Shown piece by piece: positions 26,601 through 37,329 of a stretch of DNA of 64,000 bases (the stretch's first letter is position 1; every line of letters starts with the position of its first letter). The notes beneath the pieces were generated by a model, which searched no databases, was not told where the DNA came from, and saw only the letters and a program-made list of their open reading frames with translations. The position numbers and the translations under genes were made by a program. Source of the DNA: Melieria omissa (taxonomy: Eukaryota; Arthropoda; Insecta; Diptera; Ulidiidae); assembly GCA_963971225.1 (NCBI GenBank), contig OZ020267.1, positions 6,654,574-6,718,573 on the forward strand. The letters are read 5' to 3'.

Positions 26601-28480
26601 TGATTTAATTTTAAAGCGGCATAAACTTCAGAAAGCAATATCTAGAAAATCTGCTTAAATTTTATCATTTTGTTACTCTTCAAAACAAGTTTTTTTTTGC
26701 TATCTTTTCAGTATAGATAAATACCACAGTTTGTGAATACCGCCATTGCACTTTAGCCAACTTTAGCTAATTGTCAGCAAATTCAACTGCAGTTGATGGA
26801 ATGGACTTCAATATCGAATGCTGTCAGTGACACAATTAACTAAATCATTTGATTAATTAAGTTACGAATCATTTAAGAGTCAAGTGTAATAAGTTAGCAT
26901 TTGAATTTAAGTCAAATTTGTGTTAGACAGATTAGAATTTCTAGAATTATATTAGTTACGAATATTCTGTTGGATTCCTACATTTCAATGGCACAATTAA
27001 TCAGTTGCAACATTAAATACAAAAGTGAAGTTAATGGAAAATCAATGCTCGATGATCTGATTAAATGAAATTGAATAGAATTTTAGTCTAGAAAAATGAC
27101 AAGTTTTTAGAACCAAAATGTGTAAATAATTGGTTTCTGAAGTTCAGATCAGTTGTTAGATGATTCAAAGATTTTGTAGATATGTGATTGAATTCAAGCA
27201 CTTTTGTCTTCATTGACATTTGTGATTTGAGTTGAATGAGTATAACTTGTAATGAAGTTCAATACATCAGCTGCTTCATAAAAAACTAATTAAGATAATT
27301 AAGAGCCCAAAAAATTTGTACCTCTTTACGGTCTTTGGATTTCTATAACAAAACTCTCTGAATTGAAGTTGGAAAGGTCATTCAGGTTGAATTGATTTGT
27401 TGAGCACAAAAGATTTGTACTGAAATCTTGAGTGGTGACATTTGGCTGAGTGGCTCTTAAAACTTGTTCGGCATTTGACTTTCCAAAACGGAAATGTGTG
27501 AAAAAATATGCTCAGGGAATAAACTGGTTCCATGTTGGATCCAATAAGCCTTCAGCATTTGATTAGTGTTTCATTTGAATGAGGTTCAGGCTCGTAAAAA
27601 GATTGAGAGTCCTTCAAACCTTTTAACATGCAACTTTTTCTTTGACAAAAACATTAAGAGAGGTAGTAAACAACCTTTTGAACTGCTACACAAAATCAGC
27701 TGATTTTGGTTTACTTTTGATGCAGCACAGAGTTGCATTTGGGCATTTGTACACTATTTCTTTATATTGTATGCTCTTTGTTTTAGAGTTTTAAAACTGC
27801 AAGAAGACTTGTCTTATTGGTTGTTTATTATTGTTAAAGTTAAATCGATTTTTTTCATAGAATTTTCAGTGCATTATTGTTGGTTGTGCGCATGTTTTGG
27901 TGTCTGTGAAAATGAGCTAAGTTTAGTCAATTAAAGTGAACAATGCTATTTTGTTCTATTAATTGTCTATTTTGTTCTAATTTTGTCTATTAATCGGATG
28001 TATTCAGTGTATTAGGGGTCATTAACGGTATTAACGGTGTTTTATTGTTTAATTTATTTTTGTATTATGAACAACGGAGGCATTTTCAGTTTGATGTTTG
28101 ATTACTTCGAGTAGTCTTTGGCTGAATACTGCCACAAGTACAGCGTTCGTTAGATTATTAATCAATAAATAGATTTTGGTTTTCTGTTACGGCGAAACGA
28201 CGTCAATTATTTGGATGAATTTGTGAGACGTTAAATTAAATGTACTTAAATTAAAGGCATAAAATGTATAACTTAAGAGAAAAATCAAATAAAGTTAAAT
28301 AAGAGAGAGAATTGTAAAAAAATTAAAGGGAAAAGTAGTAAAACATAAATAATGAGTAGAAACACTGAAAAATATTGAGCTAGAAAAATGGAGCATTTGG
28401 CAGAAATTTAAAAAGTAATAAAAAAATGAAAAGAAAATAATAGCAGAAGATTGCAGACCTGGGCAACTAAGCGAGAGCTA
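23657..28480. other. fru: gene-free intron interval
   Basis: No exon, RNA gene or well-defined repeat is recognised. A 73-codon minus-strand frame at 24605-24826 (with ...DELETEELVKNMKK) is too short and unsupported to call. CCTAACCTAAC near 24268 may mark the end of a decayed retroelement. Confidence 0.4.
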
Positions 28481-30535
28481 AGAGATAGAAGCGTTTTCAC
28501 AGTCCAGCTTAACTCAGTTCAGCTCAAAAGAAGCTCAATCTGTTTGTATGGCCTGGCGACATGCACTTGACTGAAGTTGAGTTGAATCGTGTCGAGTTTA
28601 ATTGAGTGGAGTCAAGTCAGGCTCAATCTAGTTGAGTCGACACGAGTCGAATAAAGTCGATAAAAATTGAGTCGAATCAATGAGAGTTGAATTAAAACAA
28701 GTTGATTTGAAACAAGTCGAGTCAAATTGAGGTAAATTCAATTCGAATCAAGTCAAGTTGAATAAAATCGACTTGAGTTGAATAGAAACAAGTCGAGTCA
28801 AATTGAGTCGAGTCAAGTCTAATTGAATCAATTCAAATAAAATCGAGTTAAATCGAGTCGACTCAATTTAAGTTGAATCGCATCGAGTAAAGTTGGATCG
28901 AGCCAATTTGAATCGAGTCGAGTTGAATAGAGTTAACTTGAGTTAAATTGAAACCAGTCGAATCAATTTGAGTAAAGTTAAATCGAGTCGAGTTGAGTCA
29001 ATTTGGGTCGAGTCAAGTCTAATTGAGTCAATTGAAATAAAGTCGAGTTAAATCGAGTCAAGTCAGTTAAAGTTGATTCAAATCGAGTAAAGACGAGTTG
29101 AGTCGAATAAAATCGAGTCGAATTCAATTTGAATCAAGTCGAGTTGAATAGAGTGAATCGAGTCGACTTGATTCAAATTGAGTCGAGTCAAGTCTAATTG
29201 AATCAATTGAAATAAAGTCGAGTTAAATCGAGTCAAGTCAATTCAACTTGAATCAAATCGAGTAAAGTCGAATAGAGCCGAATTTGAATCGAGTCAAGTT
29301 GAATATAGTCAACTTGAGTTGAATTGAAACCAATCGAATGAATTTGAGTAAAGTTGAATCGAGTCGAGTTGAGTCAATTTGGGTCGAGTCAAGTCTAATT
29401 GAATCAATTGAAATAAAGTCGAGTTAAATCGAGTCAAGTCAATTCAAGTGGAATCAAATCGAGTAAAGTTGAGTCAAATTCATTTCGAATCAAGTCGAGC
29501 TGAATAGTGTCAACGAATCAATTTGAGTTAAGTTGAATTGAGTCGAGTTGAGTCAATTTGAGTCGAGTCAAGTCTAATCAAATCAATTAAAATAAAATCA
29601 AGTTAAATCGAGTCAAATCAATTCAAGTTAAATCAAATCGAGTAGGTCGAATCGAGCCAATTTGAATCGAGTCGAGTTGAATAGAGTCAACTTAAGTTAA
29701 ATTGAAATCAGCCGAATTAATTTGAGTAAAGTTGAATCGAGTCGAGCTGAGTCAAATTGAGTCGAGTCAAGTCTAAAGTCAAGTTAAATCGAGTCAAGTC
29801 AATTCAAGCTGAAACAAATCAAGCCAAGTCGACTTGAGTCTAATAAAGTCAAGTCGAATTCATTTTGAATCAAGTCGAGTTGAATGGAGTCAACGAATCA
29901 ATTTGAGTTCAGTTGAATTGACTCGAATTGATTCAAATTGAGTCGGGTCAAGTCTGATTGAATCAATTCAAATGAAGTCGAGTTAAATCGAGTCAAATCA
30001 ATTCAGGTTTAATCAAATCGAGTAAAGTTGAGTTGAGTCGAATAACGTCGAGTGGAATTCAATTCGAATCAAGTCGAGTTGAATAGAATCAACGAATCAA
30101 TTTGAGTTAAGTTGAATTGAGTCAAGTTGATTCAAATTGAGTCGAGGCAAGTTTAATCAAATCAAATCAATCCAAGTTGAATCAAGTCGAGTTCATTCAA
30201 AACAAATCGAGTCGAATCGAGTCAAATTCACTAAAAATCAAGTGGAGTTCAATCGAAACAAGTTGAGTCGAATCAATTTGAGTCAAGTTGAATAAAGTCA
30301 AGTTAAATCGTTAAATCAGTTCCAGCTGAATCAGACCCAGTAGAGTTGAGTCGAGTCGAATCGCGTGGAGTTAAATCGGTTCGATTTGAGTCCAATTCGA
30401 GTTGAGTCGAATCAAGTCGAATAAATTCGAGTTACATCTAGTCGAGGCCGAGTCAAATTGATTCAAATCGAGTTGAGTAAAATCGAGTCGTATTGAGTGG
30501 CATGAAATAGAGTACAGTGAAGTGAAGTACAGTGA
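28480..30535. repeat. GAGTC-based satellite with higher-order structure
   Basis: About 2 kb is built from 5-base words (GAGTC, AATCG, AAGTC, AATTG). The phrase GTCGAGTCAAGTCTAATTGA recurs. Its GTCAAGTCT core lies at 28812, 29012, 29187, 29388, 29567, 29766 and 29947. Spacings alternate near 200 and near 178, implying a ~378-380 bp two-unit repeat made from pentamers. Confidence 0.92.
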
Positions 30536-31900
30536 AATGAAGTGCCTTTTAGCGCTAAACTGAAATGTTGACTAACGCAGTTGTTACTAAAATTGAACTG
30601 TAAACACTAGAAATAGTAGTGAAACAGAGAGTGTGTCAGTGTCGATGTGTCAGTGTCAGAGTGTTGGGTAGAGCAGGACATGCAGACATGCTAAAACGAA
30701 TAAATATGAGTACATTACATTCAACTACATACATAGCTCTAGTCCGCTGCGTAGGTCAGCAACTATCGAACGCACTAATACAACGCACTAAGACGCATTA
30801 ACAAATACAAAAAAATAAAAATATTGAAAGATAGCAATACGAGTAAAACACTAACAGTAACGAAAGAATTTAGCTGGCATTATTACTGACAACAGTAAAC
30901 CTTCAAGGCGGTTTACGCATTTCGTAAAATTCAATTCTCGATTTCGATTTGGATGCTCACAAAAATAAAACAAAACGAAAAAAAACAAATCAAAATAAAA
31001 ATATATATATAGAGAAAAAATCATTTGCTTTTGTTTGGTAGGAGAGGTGTTGATCTGTTGCTTTCATCGAGAGGCGTTTCGATAAACAAATTGACATAAG
31101 CACTGGTTTTGTTTTTTTGATTTTTTACTGTTTGTTTGAATCCTTCTATTGTTGTTGCTTTTTACACCGATTTTATATAGCGCATGTGTATATATAAAAG
31201 TATATATATGCATATATATACATGTAGGTTTATGGCAAAGATAGATTGGTATGAGGGGTGTATGGATCTCTTGCCGAAAAGTACTAATTCTAATACGCTG
31301 TTGTTGGTTTTTTAGACTTCGTACTAATACTTACACAAGCGTAGAAAATTATGAGTTTAGCATTGAAAAAATCACAAAAATGAAAACAATATAAAATAAA
31401 TTAAATAAAGAAGGTTTAACTAATTCGAAGGGAGAGCAGTTGAAAGTGGAAATAAGAGTAGATGTGTTTTTTGAAGGAAATAATTCGTTTTCGAATTGTT
31501 TACGATTTGGTTGCGCCTTTTCTGGTACTAAAAAAATGCATGCACAGGAAATTTTAATTAGGTAAAAAATGTTATAAAAAAAACAGTTACTAGAAGGGAA
31601 TGTATGTAAATAATATAGTTACATATATATAAGTGGTGGTGTTGTAGGTGTGATTTCTGCGGTTCTTTTCAGCAGTGGTTTGAAGTTTTCTTTGTGGTTG
31701 TCGTTTAAGTTGGTAAGCTTTTGCTTTATGGCAACGAAATTATAGCAAAATATCAACAACAAATTAATACAAATATTATAACTAAGTGAAAATGAAAAAC
31801 ATTTTGGTTTTTTTTAATATTTGTTTTTACAAAAAGTTTTTTGATTAAAGCATTTAACATTTGTTTAATATAGGAGAACGAGTTATATGGAACCAAACCC
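30536..31900. other. fru: gene-free intron interval
   Basis: No gene is supported. It contains short AT microsatellites (31000-31010, 31190-31220) and unique AT-rich DNA. Confidence 0.4.
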
Positions 31901-31919
31901 AACGAGACTAAACTCAAAT

Positions 31920-33800
31920 GGGACGAAGCTAGAGAGAAATTGAGAGGGAGAGAGAGAGAGACAGGAAGTAAAAGAGAGGGGAGAAAGGAAGTAAGAGAGG
32001 AGAGAGAGAGAGTAAAAGAACCAATCTCAAGGAATCTAAATTCAAATGGGACGAAGCTAGAAAGAAATTGAGGGAGAGAGAGAGAGGGGAGAAAAAAAGT
32101 TAGGTTACGTTACGGTTAGGTTACGGAAGGGGTGTGTGTGGCAAGCACTTCCACCCGGAGATCCTAGTGGGTACATTGAGAATCTCTTCATTTTTCGGAA
32201 AAACGAGAGAGGAAGTTATAGAGACAGAAAAACGCACTAGAGTGATAAAGAGGAACGTGAAAAAGGCAGAGAGGGACGAGAAAAACAGAAAGAGAGAGAT
32301 GTTCGGACAATAAAGTTAAAGAGAGAGAGTAAGAGGAAAGAAAGATTGTTAAAAGACAGATAGAGGAAAGTAAGAAGAGAGTGAGAAAAAGTGAAGGGAG
32401 TTCGAAGAGACAGTAGGAGAATGATACGGAGCGGTAGTGAGAAAGAAAATTAGTGAGATTCCTTCCAATCCCGGAAACGAAAGAAAACAAGTCGATAAAA
32501 ATTAAACAGTGGGAGTAAAAGAAGTCAAAGGAGTGCAAGAAAGTAGTGACAAAATTAGTACCAAATGAGAATTGAGATACAAAAATATTGAAAAAGTGAG
32601 AAGCTGGACAGAAAGGAGTAATAGGAGAGACAGCATGAAATAGGAAGAAAGTTTGAAGTAAGACAGAACAAAGTCAGAAGAATATAGGAAAGGAGTCAGA
32701 AGCAAGAAAGGGACAAAAGAATGTGGAAAATGAAAAATTAGACAGAAAACAATATAAATAAAGTGAGAATGGAAACAGAAAGAAATTGCAAAAAAGTGAT
32801 AAAGAAAAAGAAGTAGAAAGTGAAAAAGGAGACAAAAAGTAGTAGGAACATTAAAAGAAAGATAGAAGTAGAAAGCAAATTAGAAGAGAGAAAGAGAGCA
32901 AAGGGAAAGGGAAAGAAATAGGAAGAATTGAGTGAATAGATGAGATGGAATACAGAAAGAAGTAGGAAGAGACTGAAAAAATGAGCGATAAAGAGAGACA
33001 ACAAGAAATATGAAAAAAATGAGAAGGAAGCCAACGAAGTAGCATAAGAATGAGAAGGGAAAGGGGAAAGCGAGTGAGAAGAAGGAAAGAAGGTGAAAAA
33101 AAGTACAGAAGGTGAGAAAGGAGATAGAAAGTGGTAGAAATAAGTTAAAAAGAAAGACAGTAAGTTAAGAATGAGAAAGGAAAGGGGAAGCGAGTGAGAA
33201 AAAATAAAGAAGGTCAGAAGGTGAGAAGGTGAGAAGAAGTACAGAAGGTGAGAAGGGAGACAGAAAGTGGTAGTAATAAGTTAAAAAGGAATACAGAAAG
33301 ATGTACGAAAAGAATATGAGCACAGAGAAAACGAGGGAGGGGAATGAGAAGAGAAAGAATTGAGAAGAATATATAGAATAGACGAGATGGAATACATAAG
33401 TAAGAATAAACTGAAAAAAACTAAGTGAAGGAAACGAATGAGAAGAGCGACAGGAGGAAATTTGAAGAAAGATGGGAGACAGAAAGGAGAAGAATGGAAA
33501 TAAGAAGAGATAAAGAGAGGGGAAGCAGGACAGATTGGGAGGTTCAGAAGAGTAAAGGGTGGAAACAGAGAAGAAGGAAGAGGGGCCAGGAGAGCGGAAA
33601 AGAGTGAGAAGGAGATCGGTAAGACAAAAGGAATCAAGGAGGGAAGAAAGAAAGTAATAAAAACGTAAAAGTATAAAAAGAGACAAAGAGACAAATAGAA
33701 AAAAAGAGCGTAGCAAAAAGTATAAAGGAGGAAGAAAGAGAATAAGCATCAGCGAGCAAAATACGAATATCGTAAGGAGAACCAGAGAGCGGTGGAAATA
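31920..33800. repeat. long purine-rich (GA) tract on the + strand
   Basis: About 1.9 kb is almost all A and G on the + strand (GAGAGAGAG, AAGAAAGTGAGAAGG), with very few pyrimidines. It is therefore a polypyrimidine tract in fru sense. The apparent minus-strand frames rich in Phe, Ser and Leu are a by-product of TTC/TCT/CTT repetition. It is interrupted near 32098-32190 by a TTAGGTTACGTTACGG segment resembling a retroelement end. Confidence 0.93.
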
Positions 33801-34059
33801 GAACAAGGGTGTGGGCGAGTTGTGAACATTTTGGAATCTTTTGGCATTACAATCAAGCTACAACTACTTCTAAGAGATACAATCAATTGGCGCTAAAGGA
33901 CAATTTGAGGCATTCAAGGGCAAATAACCACAAATTTAAGGATTTTGGTACAGAGTTACATATATATGTCGATAGATTACAGGGACTATTTGGGTTATGG
34001 GCGTTTATATACAGAAGTTTTGAAATACTATGGATTTTTTCTAAAAAACCTAAAGTTTT

Positions 34060-34405
34060 TGACTACGAAGTTATGAAGGTCACAGGGTCGCATGATTGCA
34101 GAAAATGCAGAGAAATTGGTGCCAAGGAAACCCTGGAACTCATTCTCTGCTGCTGTTCGGCTATCTTGAGTCTTGAGACTACGACTTACTTAGGGGCCCT
34201 GTTCTTTTCTGGGTTAGAGACGGTCCCCAAGCATGACATTAAGTCGCTACTGAACTTCGCTCACACTCTCACATTCTCACGGGTAATTTTTACGTCGATA
34301 CGCAAAATTAAGGGGTTTCAACTGGTATCGCTATGGACCCAATAGGGTTTATGCATGGCCTACTGGGCCAGTCAGCTTACCTAACTTAACGTAACCTAAT
34401 GTATG
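34060..34405 (+). mobile_element. relic of a non-LTR retrotransposon reverse transcriptase C-terminus
   Basis: One open frame (33809-34345) contains HDCRKCREIGAKETLELILC, CC, a tyrosine-leucine-gly segment (TTTYLGALFF) and IKSLLNFAHTLTF. This matches the zinc-knuckle-like tail found after the RT of R1/Jockey-type insect elements (CxxC...ETxEHxLCxC...LG...LLxFI). The upstream part of the frame is not recognisable. It is followed by TACCTAACTTAACGTAACCT, a common 3' end style of such elements. This is a 5'-truncated, inactive fragment. Confidence 0.6.
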
Positions 34406-35782
34406 TAAGTGACGCTTTAGGGGAATCATTGTCAGAGGCGAAATTCATCATTATATGAATAAACATACAACAAGTTGAAAGATTTTAGTGAGTAATTTAT
34501 TCTATTTACTCGAAGTATATTGGTTCAAATAACGACTTTGAGTGGAAAGGTAAGAAATGTATAAGCAAGAATATTTATTTCAGGCTCAAGTGATATAAGG
34601 AACGAAACTGTATGCTCAAGTTGAAGTAACTTTTACAGAGTTTTGACAAAGTAAGTCGGAGAGCTTTAGACGAAACATGCCTCTCACACTTGGAAATGGA
34701 AGTGTTGAAAGGCCTCAACAGAGGGAGAGAGCGCGAGAAATATAATCTGTCAAAGCATCAATTTCTATGAGGTGCAGACTGGGTATTCAGACGTTTAGGA
34801 AACATACTAAAACTCCTCTCGTATAGTGGACTCACTGATAGTCTTTGGGGACCAAGAAGGGGCACAATAGATCTACTAGGTCGCACTGCATTATTCCCAT
34901 CAATAATAATAATAATCAACTTCTAGTTATGGGCGATTAATAATTAACAATGGACCATGTTACTAGTTTCACTAGTTTGACTATTGTCACTCATTCTGAT
35001 AACAGCTTCACTGATAATAGCATCAAAATTGGTAGGGCTTAGCTTCTACCGGTCAACGGAAAAGTTCTCTATATATCGTTGACTTAGGAGAGCTTCTAGT
35101 TTTACTACAAAAACATCAACTATATTAAATTTTTTTTCAAAACGAAACCTTAACTCATTCCATTCTCGTTATAGCGGGTTCTCCTATTTAAAATGTTGTT
35201 TAAAATATTTTACAATAAATTTCAAATTGCATTTAAAGACACATTGTGTATGGACAAAGCAATAAATCTTTTTCATTTTTCCTTATTACGGGCCAATGTT
35301 ATATATATGTAGTATATTATATAATAATGGAAACTAAATAGACAACTAAATATGTATAAATGTATGTAGGGTAGGTAAGTAGTAAATAACAAAGAAACAA
35401 ATCAATCATTACTACAAATAAATAGAGCTCTAAATGTAACAAATCAAAAGAGGCTTTCTTGCTTTACTTCACTTGTTTGTTGTAAGTGGGGTTGTTGTGG
35501 TTTATATGGGTGGGGGGGGGGGGGTATAGTATGCTAATTAATATCTATGTAGGCAATATTGTATTAAAAAACACTATAGTGGAACGTTAATACGAGTATG
35601 TTCGCAAAACTTGCACTAACTAATAGCCTGTAGCGTATGTTGTCAAAGACCAGTGAAACGATAACTAAATATATATAATAAACAGCAGATAGGTTTACAA
35701 TCGTAATGACAGTCTTCAGAGTAAATAGGCATAAGATTGTGTTAGAGGAGGAGGGGCCAAACAATTCGGTTGTCGTACTTAC
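34406..35782. other. fru: gene-free intron interval next to common exon 5
   Basis: It is unique AT-rich DNA with a 13-G run at 35512-35524. No exon is supported besides the one beginning at 35783. Confidence 0.45.
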
Positions 35783-35912
35783 CGTCAATGTTATCCGACT
35801 GATCCAGCGGCATCTGTTTGCCGTCGTTCTGATCTTCTCGCGTGTCGGCTTGCAGTGCATGCGACGATAGCAATGTGGACATATCTTCCGGGTGTAGCTT
35901 CAGAGCGCCGGG
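35783..35912 (-). CDS. fru: fruitless common exon 5: connector to C2H2 terminal exons
   Basis: A 130-base exon encodes residues 454-496 plus one base of the next codon: PGALKLHPEDMSTLLSSHAL, QADTREDQNDGKQMPLDQSD, NID. The acceptor is CCACTAAAG|CCCGGC, which lacks a clear pyrimidine tract, and the donor is ATTGACG|GTAAGT, a strong match. Drosophila Fru has a nearly identical segment (ALKLHAEDMSTLL...DNID) just before its zinc-finger ends. The exon ends in phase 1 (a single G). Both C2H2 terminal exons begin GT, giving a shared glycine at the junction, so they are interchangeable after this exon. It is skipped if the 37.3 kb terminal exon is used. Confidence 0.93.
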
Positions 35913-36513
35913 CTTTAGTGGTCGAATGCGAGTTTGGTTTTCGTTTCGTTTTTGGGAAAATTGTAAATTGTTAAAAATGTGCGTTGATTGTGATGGATTG
36001 GAGCGAAAGAGAAAGTTGAAAATATATTAGATGACTCATTGGCAATGATGGAGTTTTGTAAGTGGAGATGGCAAATCTGAATGCTGAATTTTTTATGTAA
36101 TTATAAGAAAGAAAATTAAAAAACCACTTTCAGAGTTTTTATTCGTAACGTACTTAAGAAAAATGCTTCAAACTTGTTGTTTTCATTGAACGCCAAATGT
36201 CATTTGTATAATTATAGTTGTTGTTGTTGCTGTGCAAATGATCAAGTGTAACTTAAAATAACAAAATTAAGTTTATATATAAGTAAATGTGTTTAATGCA
36301 AAGATATATAATACGAACAATAGGCAATAAGTATGAAAAAAATTAACAATAAATAACGCAAGTTTTACAAAAATTTCATATTTTTAAGGGCACTTTTTTT
36401 CAGTTAAATGTGAATTGTCAAACTATTCAGAAAAATTATTGTTTAGTCCTTCCTGAGTTGGCGGCACGTGCTATCGTGGCTATAATGCTGAAGTGTTGTA
36501 GTTGTGGGCCCAT
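35913..36513. other. fru: intron / candidate 3' UTR of the TTF-finger exon
   Basis: It lies between the stop of the 36.5 kb terminal exon and the acceptor of exon 5. In transcripts ending with the TTF finger it would be 3' UTR. TTTATT at 36138-36143 reads AATAAA in fru sense. Confidence 0.4.
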
Positions 36514-37329
36514 TCAGCCGCTGTCCTCGCCCACATTGATTGTAATCACTTCGGGCGCTCCACTGCCGCCGCCATCTTTGCTGCGGCGCTTGTGCCGATC
36601 GAGCTCGAGCAGCTCGCGCTCGTAGCACAGCCGATGCGACTTGCACTTGTTGTGATGGTTCACAATCTCCAGCCGAAAGTTGGAGTTGCCTTCGACGAAG
36701 GACGTTCGTATGTCGGGTATGTCGTTGGACCACTTGCGGCAGTGCTTGCAGAACATTGTGTTGGCGATCTCGTCGTACTGCAGCCAGTCGAACTGGAACA
36801 GCCAGTTGGATCGAAAGCGGCCGCTTTTGCGCAGCTGACCGCCACCACCGCCGCCAATGATTACAGTGCTGCCAACTGTCTTTGTGACGGTCGCTGTGCT
36901 GTTCGCATTCGCTGCGGTTGCATCGTAGGCGGGCGTGAGCGGTTGCTGAAATGTGTCCGAGGGGCCGGCGGCTGTTGAGAGCAGAAATTGTTGCTGATGC
37001 TGCAGCAGTCGCTGTATGGTGGCGGAGGCGCTCTGCGACTGCGTCAGATCAATGTCCGTGATGTGTTGTTGTTGTGATTGCTGTTGTTGCTGATACCAGG
37101 CAGACTTTGTGTGCTGCTGTTGTTGTTGTTGTTGTTGCGATTGTTGTAGCTTCAGTTGCACTTTGACCGCTTGCTGCAACAGCAACTGTTGCTGTTCGCG
37201 CTGTTGTTGTTGCTGTTGTTGTTGCTGCTGCTGTTGCTGCAGATACTCGAACTGCTGCCGCAGCTGTTGCAGCTGGCGGCTGGTGCCCGATTGTGCGCGT
37301 CCACTCTTCGCTGCAACACTTTTCGTCAC
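36514..37329 (-). CDS. fru: fruitless alternative 3' terminal exon with TTF/BED-like zinc finger
   Basis: An open frame of 271 codons plus TGA lies between common exons 4 and 5. The acceptor AAGTACAG|GTGACG gives phase 0, matching exon 4, so exon 4 spliced here yields a protein of about 724 aa that lacks the connector. A second in-phase acceptor (ACATTTAG|ACC, exon start 37368) would add 13 residues ([13 protein letters not shown]). The first ~150 residues are Gln-rich. Residues ~165-250 of the exon form a compact domain: [25 protein letters not shown] (Cys194, Cys197), [16 protein letters not shown] and CKSH (His226, His232), followed by a basic helix ending RHKRRSK. The C-x2-C...F-x2-G...H-x5-H layout resembles TTF/BED-type fingers rather than C2H2. 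It may be the Drosophila 'type D' end, but I cannot assign the letter. A TTTATT (AATAAA on this strand) at 36138-36143 could be its polyadenylation signal. Confidence 0.85.
   Translation of the reverse strand: MTKSVAAKSGRAQSGTSRQLQQLRQQFEYLQQQQQQQQQQQQQREQQQLLLQQAVKVQLKLQQSQQQQQQQQHTKSAWYQQQQQSQQQHITDIDLTQSQSASATIQRLLQHQQQFLLSTAAGPSDTFQQPLTPAYDATAANANSTATVTKTVGSTVIIGGGGGGQLRKSGRFRSNWLFQFDWLQYDEIANTMFCKHCRKWSNDIPDIRTSFVEGNSNFRLEIVNHHNKCKSHRLCYERELLELDRHKRRSKDGGGSGAPEVITINVGEDSG

Noticed and set aside
33165..33806. Minus-strand frames rich in Phe/Ser/Leu that look like membrane proteins
   Set aside because: They are produced by the long CT-rich tract; periodic hydrophobic text is a compositional artefact.
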